64,000 bases of DNA, taken from assembly GCA_017937095.1 (NCBI GenBank), contig JAGBEG010000011.1, positions 62,001 to 126,000 of the forward strand. Direction: 5' to 3'. The DNA is from Roseburia sp. (GTDB taxonomy: Bacteria; Bacillota; Clostridia; Lachnospirales; Lachnospiraceae). The notes under the pieces are model-generated. The model did no database searches. It was not told where the DNA came from and worked only from the letters and a program-made list of their open reading frames with translations. Shown in pieces: positions 23,554 to 31,849 of the stretch. Both the position numbers and the translations under genes were made by a program. The number at the start of each line of letters is the position of its first letter. Positions within the stretch are counted from its first letter, which is position 1.

Positions 23554-24473
23554 TGGATTTGATTGAGAATTTTTTATTAAATACGGTTCGTTCCGGAACG
23601 CCGATTATGTTTGCCCTGATGGGGGACATGATTGGGCAGCGTGCAGGACATATCAGCTTAAGCGTAGAGGGTGCTATGCTGACCGGTTGTCTGGTTGGAT
23701 TTACCACCTGTTATTACACGGACAGTCTGCTCCTTGCGGTTTTATTCGCAGCGTTGGCAGGTGCGTTTGTCGGCTTTCTGCAGATTCACTTCAACATCCG
23801 GTGTGGGGCGGATATGTTTGCCTTGGCGCTGGCAATCAATTATTTTTGTTCGGCGATCACGAATTATTTTGGTGCATCCATGGTCAGTAAAAGTATCCGG
23901 GGATTTTCCCGCATTGCCATTCCGGGGCTGTCAAGGATTCCGGTCATCGGGGATGCAGTTTTTCATCAGGATATCTTAACCTATTGTTCGTATTTGCTGC
24001 CGCTTGTGGTAGGATTCGTACTCTTTAAGACAAAGCTGGGGGTTGCACTTCGGACAGCAGGGGAAATGCATCAGGTCGGCGTGGCATATGGGTATAATAT
24101 CAAGCGGCTGAAATATGGAGCAGTCATAGCAGCAGGCGTGCTTGCGGCAATCGGAGGGGTACAGCTTGCATGCGCTTATACGATGACATGGACATCGGAT
24201 ATGTCAGGAGGAAGAGGTTTCATTGCATCGGCGTTAGTAATCCTGTGTTCGTGGAAGCCCAAGCGCGCATATATGGCAGCGTATCTTTTTGGAGCGGCAC
24301 AGTCATTGCAGATTCTTTTCCAGCTTCTGGCGGTTCCGATTCCGACCAATATTGTAACGATGGCGCCTTATGTGGTGACACTGGTAGCGTTGGCGTTTAT
24401 TTCCATGAACAGAAATCCGTCTATGCCGGAGGAGCTAAAGAAGATTGGAAGACCGCTTGAGATACTAAATTAG
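23550..24473 (+). CDS. BMP-type ABC importer permease 2
   Basis: A 307-residue permease (YufQ/NupQ-like), shorter than permease 1, with the family stretches DMIGQRAGHISLSVEGAMLT near the N-terminus and KLGVALRTAGEMHQVGVAYG as coupling loop. It overlaps permease 1 by 4 bp (ATGA). Together with 20984 and 22540 it makes a complete importer core. Confidence 0.88.
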   Translation: MMDLIENFLLNTVRSGTPIMFALMGDMIGQRAGHISLSVEGAMLTGCLVGFTTCYYTDSLLLAVLFAALAGAFVGFLQIHFNIRCGADMFALALAINYFCSAITNYFGASMVSKSIRGFSRIAIPGLSRIPVIGDAVFHQDILTYCSYLLPLVVGFVLFKTKLGVALRTAGEMHQVGVAYGYNIKRLKYGAVIAAGVLAAIGGVQLACAYTMTWTSDMSGGRGFIASALVILCSWKPKRAYMAAYLFGAAQSLQILFQLLAVPIPTNIVTMAPYVVTLVALAFISMNRNPSMPEELKKIGRPLEILN

Positions 24474-24475
24474 TG

Positions 24476-24499
24476 TTTAAGAGCCATATGGTTCTTAAA
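24476..24499 (+). other. Intercistronic hairpin before the BMP lipoprotein gene
   Basis: TTTAAGAGCC (24476-24485) pairs with GGTTCTTAAA (24490-24499) around a 4-nt loop, with one G-U pair. No long T-run follows. Such hairpins between permease and binding-protein genes often stabilise the downstream message so that the binding protein is made in excess; that is the likely role here. Confidence 0.6.
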
Positions 24500-24525
24500 A
24501 ATAAATGGGAAAGGAAGTAGATATT

Positions 24526-25668
24526 ATGAAAAAGTTTAAGATGAAATGGATGGCAATGTTTCTTGTGATGGCGCTGGCAGTTTGTATGGCGGCATGCGGC
24601 GGTACGGAAACGGGCGGCACGGCGCAGACAGGCGGCGGGGAAACGCAGGCGTCGGCTGATGCTCCGGGAAAGGGAGCAACGAAAATAGGGGTGCTTCTGG
24701 TTGGAACCAGAGATGATTACGGTTACAATCAGGCGCTGTATGAGGGGTGTCTGGAATCAGGCCAGGAGCTCGGTGTAGAAGTTCTCATCAAGGAGTCTGT
24801 TCCCGAGGACAGTTCTTCACAGGCAGTGATGGAACAGTTGATCGCGGAAGGATGTACGATTATCTATGCGTCCAGCTACGGACACAGGGAATATGCGGAG
24901 CTGGTAGCGGCAGCGCACCCGGAAGTGGCGTTCTTCTGCAGCAACGAAACAGGCGAGGATATGAATAATGTCAGTGCGTTGGTTACTTATGGCTGGGACA
25001 GTGCATACATAAACGGAATCTGCGCCGGTCTTATGACGAAGACAAATGAGATCGGTTACATCGGATCGTTTCAGGTGCCGGTCGTTATGTACTCTGTCGA
25101 TGCATTTGCGCTGGGCGTACAGTCCGTGAATCCCAATGCAACCGTGCATGTTGTATTTACAGGCTCATGGGATGATGTGGGATTGCAGACAGATGCGGTC
25201 AATGCCATGGCATCACAAAATATCGACTGTATCGCACAGTATCAGGATTATACGAAGACAATTTGTGAAATGTGTGAGGCAGCGGGAATTTATGTAATCG
25301 GTTACCACGTAGATGCTTCTGATATAGCGCCGAATACCTTCCTTACAGGAACCATTGACATCTGCAAAAGGCAGACCGAGGTATTCCGGGAAACAATAGA
25401 GGGAAATTTCCCGGCAGGCATTGTGAGCGGCGGTTATCCGGAGGGAATGGTGGCGAATGCCGAATGTTCTGACGTAGTGCCGGATGAAGTGAAAGCACAG
25501 GTCGATGCGGCGGTAAAGGCAGCGGAAGAGGGAAGCCTGAATGTGTATGCGGGACCGGTCTACCTGCAGGATGGCAGTGTTGTGTATGAGGAAGGCTACA
25601 CCCCGACAACAGAAGAAATTCTGGGAATAGATTTTCTTGTTCAGGGAACAGTCGGTCTTGACAATTAG
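24526..25668 (+). CDS. BMP-family substrate-binding lipoprotein
   Basis: A 380-residue lipoprotein of the basic membrane protein (PF02608) family. The signal peptide ends in lipobox MAAC with lipidated C24, then a G/T/A-rich linker. The mature domain starts TKIGVLLVGTRDDYGYNQAL and shows the two-lobe BMP pattern (NVSALVTYGWDSAYINGICA). The Bmp/PnrA relatives bind purine nucleosides. ATG 24526 with GGAAAGGAAG upstream is preferred over ATG 24505. It captures the solute for the ABC importer encoded just before it. Confidence 0.9.
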   Translation: MKKFKMKWMAMFLVMALAVCMAACGGTETGGTAQTGGGETQASADAPGKGATKIGVLLVGTRDDYGYNQALYEGCLESGQELGVEVLIKESVPEDSSSQAVMEQLIAEGCTIIYASSYGHREYAELVAAAHPEVAFFCSNETGEDMNNVSALVTYGWDSAYINGICAGLMTKTNEIGYIGSFQVPVVMYSVDAFALGVQSVNPNATVHVVFTGSWDDVGLQTDAVNAMASQNIDCIAQYQDYTKTICEMCEAAGIYVIGYHVDASDIAPNTFLTGTIDICKRQTEVFRETIEGNFPAGIVSGGYPEGMVANAECSDVVPDEVKAQVDAAVKAAEEGSLNVYAGPVYLQDGSVVYEEGYTPTTEEILGIDFLVQGTVGLDN

Positions 25669-25692
25669 TGAAATGAAGAAGAGGAAATTTGC

Positions 25693-26589
25693 ATGACGTA
25701 TTTTGTTTTACTTCTTATTGTAATAAGTTTTTTTGGAGCAAATATTTTTCAGAACCGTTTATCCGGGTCTCTGGAGGGGCGGATTTATCTGTCGAATCTG
25801 TTTCAGGTTGTGTGGATGTTTCTGGCGGCAGCAGTGTTTTTGGTGTTGGGCGCGGCGGGGAACGGCGGATTGCATTTTTCCTCATATACGGTAAGCATGG
25901 GAATGCTCGCAGGCGTCTTTGTCCTGGCAGGCGGAATGTGCCTGCTTGGGGCAATGGCGGTCGGTCCGCTGTCTTTTACGATTCTGATTTTCAGTATGTA
26001 TGTCATCGTGCCTGCGATATTGTCCATTTTGTTTTTAAAGGAAGAGGTCACTGTTTTTCAGATTGTAGGGATGGTATTGATTCTGATTGTTCTGGTAATC
26101 AGTAACCCGGTTAAAGGAAAAGAGGAGATGCGGGAAAGCAGGGTGTGGTGGCTTCTTTGTATTGGGAGCGTCCTTGGTACCGGATTATCCAATTATGTTA
26201 TGAAGGTGCACCAATATCACTTGCCGGGTCAGCAGATATTTGAATATTCGATTTCATCTTATATAGCAGGCATTGTTTGTGCGGGAATACTGGCAGGCTT
26301 TTTCTACAACAGAGAAAAGAAACAAGCAGGGTTTGTGCCATATCGCTTTACATGGAAATGCTTCTTCGGACCGGCAGCCGGTATGGCAGTCACAGAAGGA
26401 ATTGCAAATGTAGGAAATTTATACAATGCGTCGCGGATGCCAGCAATCGTATTATATCCGGTTTCGCAGCTTGGAACGCTGATGCTTACCGTTGTCTTTG
26501 GTGTGTTGGTCTTAAAGGAAAAGCTGACAGGAAGATCGGTCGTTTGCCTTGTGCTTGGGATAGCTGCAATTTTGTGCATGAATTTTTAG
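25693..26589 (+). CDS. EamA/DMT-superfamily permease
   Basis: A 298-residue membrane protein with ten predicted helices in two halves. The first half contains FVLAGGMCLLGAMAVGPLSF and the second FGPAAGMAVTEGIANVGNLY, typical of drug/metabolite transporters. It sits 24 bp after the BMP gene and 33 bp before the first deaminase gene, so it belongs to the operon. It may export a deamination product or import a second base; direction and substrate cannot be read from sequence. Confidence 0.8.
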   Translation: MTYFVLLLIVISFFGANIFQNRLSGSLEGRIYLSNLFQVVWMFLAAAVFLVLGAAGNGGLHFSSYTVSMGMLAGVFVLAGGMCLLGAMAVGPLSFTILIFSMYVIVPAILSILFLKEEVTVFQIVGMVLILIVLVISNPVKGKEEMRESRVWWLLCIGSVLGTGLSNYVMKVHQYHLPGQQIFEYSISSYIAGIVCAGILAGFFYNREKKQAGFVPYRFTWKCFFGPAAGMAVTEGIANVGNLYNASRMPAIVLYPVSQLGTLMLTVVFGVLVLKEKLTGRSVVCLVLGIAAILCMNF

Positions 26590-26622
26590 CGGGGCAGGGC
26601 TTTTAGCAGGGAGGAAAATAAA

Positions 26623-27900
26623 ATGAAGGTTTTTAAGGGGAATATGATTTATACGAAAGAACCAAAGCGTTTTGAAATATTAGAACAGGGTTACGTTACT
26701 GTGGACGATACGGGAAGAATTGTCAGTGTCAGTAAGGAAGCGCCGGAGGGGATAGAGACAGCCCATGTTGTGGATTTTGAAAATCATATGGTAATACCGG
26801 GTTTCACAGATTTACATCTGCATCCGAATCAGTATCCGAATGACGGGTTGGGCTACAACTATGAATTGATGGAGTGGATTGAAAATTATGCCACACCGGT
26901 CAATGGTTTGTATAAGAATGAGCAGATTACAAGGAGAATTTTTTCTGCGCTGATAGAGGATTTATGGAGATATGGAATTTTACATTCGGTGCAGTTTGGA
27001 GCGCTCGATTTAAGGACGAATGATATTCTGTTTGAAATGATGATAGATTCCGGCTTGTACTGTTATCTTGGAAAAAATCACACCGATTACAAAAAGGACA
27101 GGCATGAGGTAGAGACAACGCAGGAATCGATGAGATGCGCGCAGTACCTGATTGATAAATGGGAAGGCAAAAGTCCCCGGGTGCATTATATTATGACACC
27201 ATCCTTTGCGCCGGGATGCACAGAGGAAATGATGAAGTGGTGCGGGGAGATGTCCCGCAAATATAAACTGCCGCTTCAATCGCACCTCGACGAGAACAAA
27301 AAAGAGGTGGGAATGGTACTTGACCGGTTCACAGACTGTAAGAACTATGCGCAGGTGTATCAGAAGTATCATATGTTCGGAAATGATATTAAGACGGTTA
27401 TGGCGCATTGTGTGTATACGACCGAGGATGAGATACAGGCACTGCGGTATGCGGGTGTGTATGTAGCGCATTGCCCGCATTCCAACTGCAATCTCGGCAG
27501 CGGAATCATGCCGCTGCGGCGATATCTGGATATGGGAATCAAGGTCGGGCTTGGCAGTGATATTTCAGCGGGGCACACGTTAAATATGATGGATAACATG
27601 CGCAGCGCGATGGAAATGTCCAAAGTCCTATATGTGGAGGAAGGAGAAATGCCGTTGTCCACAAGTGAAGCGTTTTATCTGGCAACGAAGGGCGGCGGCT
27701 CGTTTTTCGGCGAGGTGGGAAGCTTTGAGAGAGGATATTTATTTAATGCGCTTGTGGTGGAGGACGACGCGGTGGCGTCTATTGGCGGACACACCTTAGA
27801 GGAACGTATCGAACGGTTTATATATAACGGAGATGACAGACAAATTAAGCAGCGCTTTGTTGAAGGAAAGGAATTAAAGAAACCGGTATTTGAAATATAG
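26623..27900 (+). CDS. Guanine deaminase-like amidohydrolase 1
   Basis: A 425-residue metal-dependent hydrolase of the guanine deaminase/ATZ-TRZ group, which deaminates purine-type rings to the oxo form. Metal ligands H65-x-H67 are in GFTDLHLHPNQYP. Then come QSHLDEN near residue 220 (His plus catalytic Glu), MAHCVYTTEDE near 262, the purine-pocket motif HCPHSNCNLGSG, and the fifth ligand Asp in GLGSDISAGHT near 312. GuaD enzymes share HxH-xQYP, HxxEN and HCPxSN. It is followed at 12 bp by a paralogue. The exact substrate (guanine, 8-oxoguanine, an analogue) is open. Confidence 0.83.
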   Translation: MKVFKGNMIYTKEPKRFEILEQGYVTVDDTGRIVSVSKEAPEGIETAHVVDFENHMVIPGFTDLHLHPNQYPNDGLGYNYELMEWIENYATPVNGLYKNEQITRRIFSALIEDLWRYGILHSVQFGALDLRTNDILFEMMIDSGLYCYLGKNHTDYKKDRHEVETTQESMRCAQYLIDKWEGKSPRVHYIMTPSFAPGCTEEMMKWCGEMSRKYKLPLQSHLDENKKEVGMVLDRFTDCKNYAQVYQKYHMFGNDIKTVMAHCVYTTEDEIQALRYAGVYVAHCPHSNCNLGSGIMPLRRYLDMGIKVGLGSDISAGHTLNMMDNMRSAMEMSKVLYVEEGEMPLSTSEAFYLATKGGGSFFGEVGSFERGYLFNALVVEDDAVASIGGHTLEERIERFIYNGDDRQIKQRFVEGKELKKPVFEI

Positions 27901-27912
27901 GGGAGGATTTAA

Positions 27913-29187
27913 GTGAAGATATTTAAGGGAAACATTGTACATACGCCGACGAAGGATACGTTTGAGATATTTGAGAATCAATACATTTTCGTATCAGAGG
28001 ATGGACTTGTACAGGAGATAAGAAAAGAACTGCCGCAGGGGATGGAGCAGGAAGTAATTGATTATACGGACAAGCTGTTGATACCGGCATATACGGACCT
28101 GCATTTACATCCCTTCCAGTATCCGTTAATAGGGAACGGATATGACAGGGAGCTTTTAGAGTGGTGCTACCGGTATTGTGCGCCTGCGGAAATGCTGAGT
28201 GCGGAGGAAGCGACGGAAAGAAAGGTATGTCAGGCGGTAATCCATGATTTATGGAAATATGGTTCACTGCATTCTGTCCATTTTCCGACGGTATCGGAGC
28301 ATAATGTAGATACGCTCATGCAGATGCTTGACGAGAGCGGGATGTTTGCTTATGTGGGAAAAAGTCAGGATGATCTGGCACTGTTCGCGGAAAACGCGGA
28401 TGAGACGACAGAAGAGTCCATGCAGGCGGCGCTGCGTCTTGCGGGGAAGTATAAGGATTCCAGGCGGGTCCGGTATATTTTTACTGTGGGCTGGTCATTA
28501 GATGCGAGTGATGATCTGATGAGGCAGATTCACGATGCGGCGCTTATGTATCAGGCTCCCTTTCAGGCGCACCTTGACGAGAACCGAACAGAAATCAAAT
28601 GGATTTTAGAGCGGCATCCGGAATGCAGAAATTATGCGGAAACGTATGAAAAGTGCGGTGTTTTCGGAAAAGAGGTCAAAACGGTAATGGAGCACTGCAT
28701 CCATACAACGGAAGAGGAAATTGCCATGATGCGTGACAATGGCGTGTATGTTGCACACTGTATACACTCTAATCTGGATATTATGAGCGGAATCATGCAG
28801 CTTCGGAGATACATAGACGAAGGAATCCGGGTCGGAATCGGCAGTGATATTTCAGCAGGGCATACGTTGAATCTTACGGATTGTATGCGGGCAGCCGTAC
28901 AGGCGTCCAAAATGCTGGCAGTGAGAACAGGAAAGCTGCCTGTTTCGATGGAAGAGGTATTTTATCTGGCGACAAAAGGAGGGGGAAGCTTCTTTGGAAA
29001 GGTCGGAAGCTTTGAACCGGGTTATCAGTTCGATGCGCTTGTAATTGATGATTCTTCATTGTCGCTTCCGATACAGTATACGATAAAGGAGCGGATGGAA
29101 CGTTATCTTTATTGTGGGGATGACAGACAGATTATTGCGAGGTATGTGTTGGGGGAGGAAATAAGAGAACCGGCGTATATCGCATGA
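27913..29187 (+). CDS. Guanine deaminase-like amidohydrolase 2
   Basis: A 424-residue paralogue of the preceding enzyme with GTG start (27913) after GGGAGGATTTAA. Metal ligands are kept: AYTDLHLHPFQYP, FQAHLDENRTE, TVMEHCIHTTEEE, and GIGSDISAGHT. The pocket motif differs: HCIHSNLDIMSG, where the first copy has HCPHSNCNLGSG, so the proline and a cysteine are lost. This points to a changed substrate rather than simple redundancy. Same operon, 32 bp before the next deaminase gene. Confidence 0.8.
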   Translation: MKIFKGNIVHTPTKDTFEIFENQYIFVSEDGLVQEIRKELPQGMEQEVIDYTDKLLIPAYTDLHLHPFQYPLIGNGYDRELLEWCYRYCAPAEMLSAEEATERKVCQAVIHDLWKYGSLHSVHFPTVSEHNVDTLMQMLDESGMFAYVGKSQDDLALFAENADETTEESMQAALRLAGKYKDSRRVRYIFTVGWSLDASDDLMRQIHDAALMYQAPFQAHLDENRTEIKWILERHPECRNYAETYEKCGVFGKEVKTVMEHCIHTTEEEIAMMRDNGVYVAHCIHSNLDIMSGIMQLRRYIDEGIRVGIGSDISAGHTLNLTDCMRAAVQASKMLAVRTGKLPVSMEEVFYLATKGGGSFFGKVGSFEPGYQFDALVIDDSSLSLPIQYTIKERMERYLYCGDDRQIIARYVLGEEIREPAYIA

Positions 29188-29219
29188 TATGCATGTGACA
29201 TAAATGGAGGGATAGAGCT

Positions 29220-30476
29220 ATGAAGTATGATGTTGTGATTGCAAATGGAACGCTTTTTCTGTCTTATGGGGAAATGGGAAAAAGGGATATTGGCGTGAAG
29301 GACGGGCGCATTGTGGCTGTAGAAGACAGGCTGGAAAAATCGGATGCGGATATCGTCATTAATGCGTCAGATAAGGTAGTTGTTCCGGGGTTTGTAGATT
29401 CACATATACATATGGATAAGGCATTTTCTGCGGATGCGGATTGCTGCTGCGGACTGCTGGATGCATGCAACCATTCAAAACAGGAGCTTACCGCCTATTA
29501 TCAGGGATGGAGTAGTGAGGATATCATTTCTGATATGATGGAGAATATTGAAAAGGTTGTGCAGCAGTGTATCGTAAACGGAACATCAGCAGTGCGAACC
29601 AATGTCGCGGTCAACCCGGTCGTAAGGACAGCCGGACTTCAGGCGGTAAACCGTATCAGGGAAAAATATAAGGAGAAAATAGATATTCTTGTAACGGCGG
29701 ATTGTCCGACAGGAATGGAGAAGGAATGGGAGGATGCGTTAAGGCATGGATGGATTGACTTTATCGGAGGATACCCAAATTTAAAAGAAGATGCAAGAAC
29801 GCATAGAATCTGTTATGACGACCGGAAGCTGCGGAATGCAGAATACATTTTTGCATTGTCAGAAAAATATAAGCTGCCTGTCGATCTGCACTGTGATGAG
29901 TCGGATGAGCCGGACTTTACGCTTTTCCGATATATTTGCGAACAGACATGGAGAAGACAGATGGAGGGTGAAGTTACCGTCAGCCATATTACGGCATTGG
30001 GTGCAAGAGGAGCAGAGGAAGAGGCAGTGGCAGATGCAATCGCATGGTGTGCAAAGGCGGGCGTGCATGTTACAACTCTGACAGGACAGAACCTTTTTCT
30101 TATGCCGGAAGACCGCAGAGGAACAACGCGGGTAAAGCAGCTCAGGGACGCAGGCGTTCGTGTTGCAATTGCCTCGGATAATGTCCGGGATGCGTTCTGC
30201 CCATTCGGCAACTACGACCTGATGGAGGAAGCCTTATTGACGGCACAGGTACATAAGCTTGGAACGGATCGGGAACTGCTTGATATAATGAATATGATTA
30301 CCTATTTTCCGGCAGCTTCCTGCAAATTGGAGGCATACGGTCTGTTGCCGGGATGTGCGGCAAATCTTGTGATACTGGATGCGGACTATGTGCCGGAGGC
30401 GCTTCGCTCGCAGGCGAAGAAAAGTTATGTAATGCATCTGGGGAAAATTGTGGCAAAGAATGGGAAGATAGTGTAA
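29220..30476 (+). CDS. Cytosine deaminase-like amidohydrolase 1
   Basis: A 418-residue enzyme of the CodA/cytosine deaminase group. Ligands and active-site motifs are HIHMDKAF (first two His), PVDLHCDESDEP (metal His plus proton-shuttle Glu of H-x-D-E), EVTVSHITALG (fourth His) and IASDNVRDAFCPFGN (Asp; the CodA fingerprint). Family members act on cytosine, isocytosine, creatinine-like or triazine rings. A four-residue DCCCG run after the HxH motif is unusual. It is 13 bp upstream of a second copy of the same group. Confidence 0.83.
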   Translation: MKYDVVIANGTLFLSYGEMGKRDIGVKDGRIVAVEDRLEKSDADIVINASDKVVVPGFVDSHIHMDKAFSADADCCCGLLDACNHSKQELTAYYQGWSSEDIISDMMENIEKVVQQCIVNGTSAVRTNVAVNPVVRTAGLQAVNRIREKYKEKIDILVTADCPTGMEKEWEDALRHGWIDFIGGYPNLKEDARTHRICYDDRKLRNAEYIFALSEKYKLPVDLHCDESDEPDFTLFRYICEQTWRRQMEGEVTVSHITALGARGAEEEAVADAIAWCAKAGVHVTTLTGQNLFLMPEDRRGTTRVKQLRDAGVRVAIASDNVRDAFCPFGNYDLMEEALLTAQVHKLGTDRELLDIMNMITYFPAASCKLEAYGLLPGCAANLVILDADYVPEALRSQAKKSYVMHLGKIVAKNGKIV

Positions 30477-30489
30477 GGAGGCAGGGACA

Positions 30490-31725
30490 ATGTATGACAG
30501 TATCGTAAAAAACGGAAATCTCTATCTTGGAAACGGCAAAATAAAGATGGATGTAGATATTGCGGTAAAGGATGGAAAAATCGCAAAAGTCGGTTCCGGT
30601 CTGGATGAAAAGCAGGTAGGGGCTTCCTATGATGCGCAGAGAAAGCTGGTCGTGCCCGGCTTCATGGACACACATATGCACATTGATAAGGCATTTACAA
30701 TGCAAAATGACGCGACGGTCAGTCTGATTGAGGCATGTGCAAATTCGGACCGGCTTACGGATTCCTATTACGGATGGAGCGATGCACAGATTTACGAAGA
30801 AATTCTCGCACATGCAGGGAAGGTCGTAGAAATGTGCATTGTGCACGGGACAACGCTGTTAAAGACGAATGTGCTTTTCAATCGGGAATGGGGAACACTT
30901 GTGTTAAAGGCAATGAATGAATTAAAAGTGAAATATGCAGAGTATATTACGATTCTATCCTGCGTCAGCTTCCCGGATGAGTTTCGGGAGGAATTGCTCC
31001 GGGCAGCAAGCCGGGGAGAGGTAGACGTCATCGGAGGATATCCGCATCTGTGCCCGGATTACCGGGCGGTAACAGATGATTGCTTTGCGCTTGCCGAGAG
31101 ATTTCAGTTACCGGTTGATCTGCATTGCGATGAGTCGGATGTTACGAATCTTGACTGTTTTCGTTACATTATTGAGTGCACCAAAAAGTATGGAATGCAG
31201 GGAAAGGTCACCTGCGGTCATGTGACCGGTTCGAATGCGACGGACATTTCAGAGGAAATGTTAGCGGAAATCTTAAAGGAAGCAGCAGAGGTAAAAATGA
31301 ATGTGACATCGCTGACCTCCTGTAATATGTATCTGATGAATATGACAAGGCGGGGACCGGCGAGAGTCAGACAAATGGTGGAGGCAGGATTGAATGTTTC
31401 GGTTGCCTCTGATAATATCCGTGACACCTTTCGACCGTTCGGAAACTGCAATCTGCTGGAGGAGGCGCTTCTTACCGCGAGAGTGCATAGGTTTGGTACG
31501 ACCAGATGGCTGCGGGAAGTGATGGATATGATTACATATCATCCGGCAAAAAATGCATTGGCAGAGAATTATGGCTTAGAGGAAGGCAGTTATGCCGACT
31601 TTTCTATTATTGATGCGCCGACGCCGGAGGAGGCTGTTTTAAGCAGGGCGTCAAGTCAGTATGTTTTCCGGAGAGGGAGGCTTGTGGCACAGGACGGAGA
31701 GTTAATACGGGAGTATTTGCATTAG
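30490..31725 (+). CDS. Cytosine deaminase-like amidohydrolase 2
   Basis: A 411-residue paralogue of the preceding protein. It keeps HMHIDKAF, PVDLHCDESDV, KVTCGHVTGSN and VASDNIRDTFRPFGN. The two copies differ in the residues following the catalytic H-x-D-E-S-D and in the fourth-ligand segment, which suggests different ring substrates. It is the last gene of the operon; an inverted repeat at 31791-31849 follows. Confidence 0.83.
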   Translation: MYDSIVKNGNLYLGNGKIKMDVDIAVKDGKIAKVGSGLDEKQVGASYDAQRKLVVPGFMDTHMHIDKAFTMQNDATVSLIEACANSDRLTDSYYGWSDAQIYEEILAHAGKVVEMCIVHGTTLLKTNVLFNREWGTLVLKAMNELKVKYAEYITILSCVSFPDEFREELLRAASRGEVDVIGGYPHLCPDYRAVTDDCFALAERFQLPVDLHCDESDVTNLDCFRYIIECTKKYGMQGKVTCGHVTGSNATDISEEMLAEILKEAAEVKMNVTSLTSCNMYLMNMTRRGPARVRQMVEAGLNVSVASDNIRDTFRPFGNCNLLEEALLTARVHRFGTTRWLREVMDMITYHPAKNALAENYGLEEGSYADFSIIDAPTPEEAVLSRASSQYVFRRGRLVAQDGELIREYLH

Positions 31726-31761
31726 TAAGTATCAACTGTAAATGACAGAAATCCTAAAAAA

Positions 31762-31789
31762 ATGACACTCAAATAAAATGAAATATACT
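31762..31789 (+). promoter_or_regulatory. Candidate promoter for the chemoreceptor gene
   Basis: ATGACA (31762-31767), 16-bp spacer, TATACT (31784-31789). Transcription from it would begin inside the left arm of the following hairpin, near 31796. A second -10-like TATGAT(AA) at 31811-31818 sits in the hairpin loop; its GATAA ending resembles sigma-D motility promoters, but a matching -35 at the right distance is weak. Confidence 0.4.
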
Positions 31790-31790
31790 T

Positions 31791-31849
31791 AAAAAGACCC
31801 TTCCGGATTCTATGATAAGGATAACGAAAAAGAATGGGAGGGTCTTTTT
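31791..31849 (+). terminator. Terminator hairpin whose 3' arm holds the chemoreceptor RBS
   Basis: AAAAAGACCCTTCC (31791-31804) pairs over 14 bp with GGGAGGGTCTTTTT (31836-31849), with one G-U pair, around a 31-nt loop. The start codon of the chemoreceptor gene begins at the next base, 31850. The ribosome site GGGAGGG (31836-31842) is wholly inside the stem. As RNA from the deaminase operon this should both terminate and hide the ribosome site; expression of the receptor then needs a start inside or just before the stem. Confidence 0.75.

Noticed and set aside
20984-31725. Search for a purine or guanine riboswitch controlling the nucleobase operon
   Set aside because: The 74 bp before the first gene hold only a terminator-like hairpin; no three-way-junction purine aptamer motif is visible.
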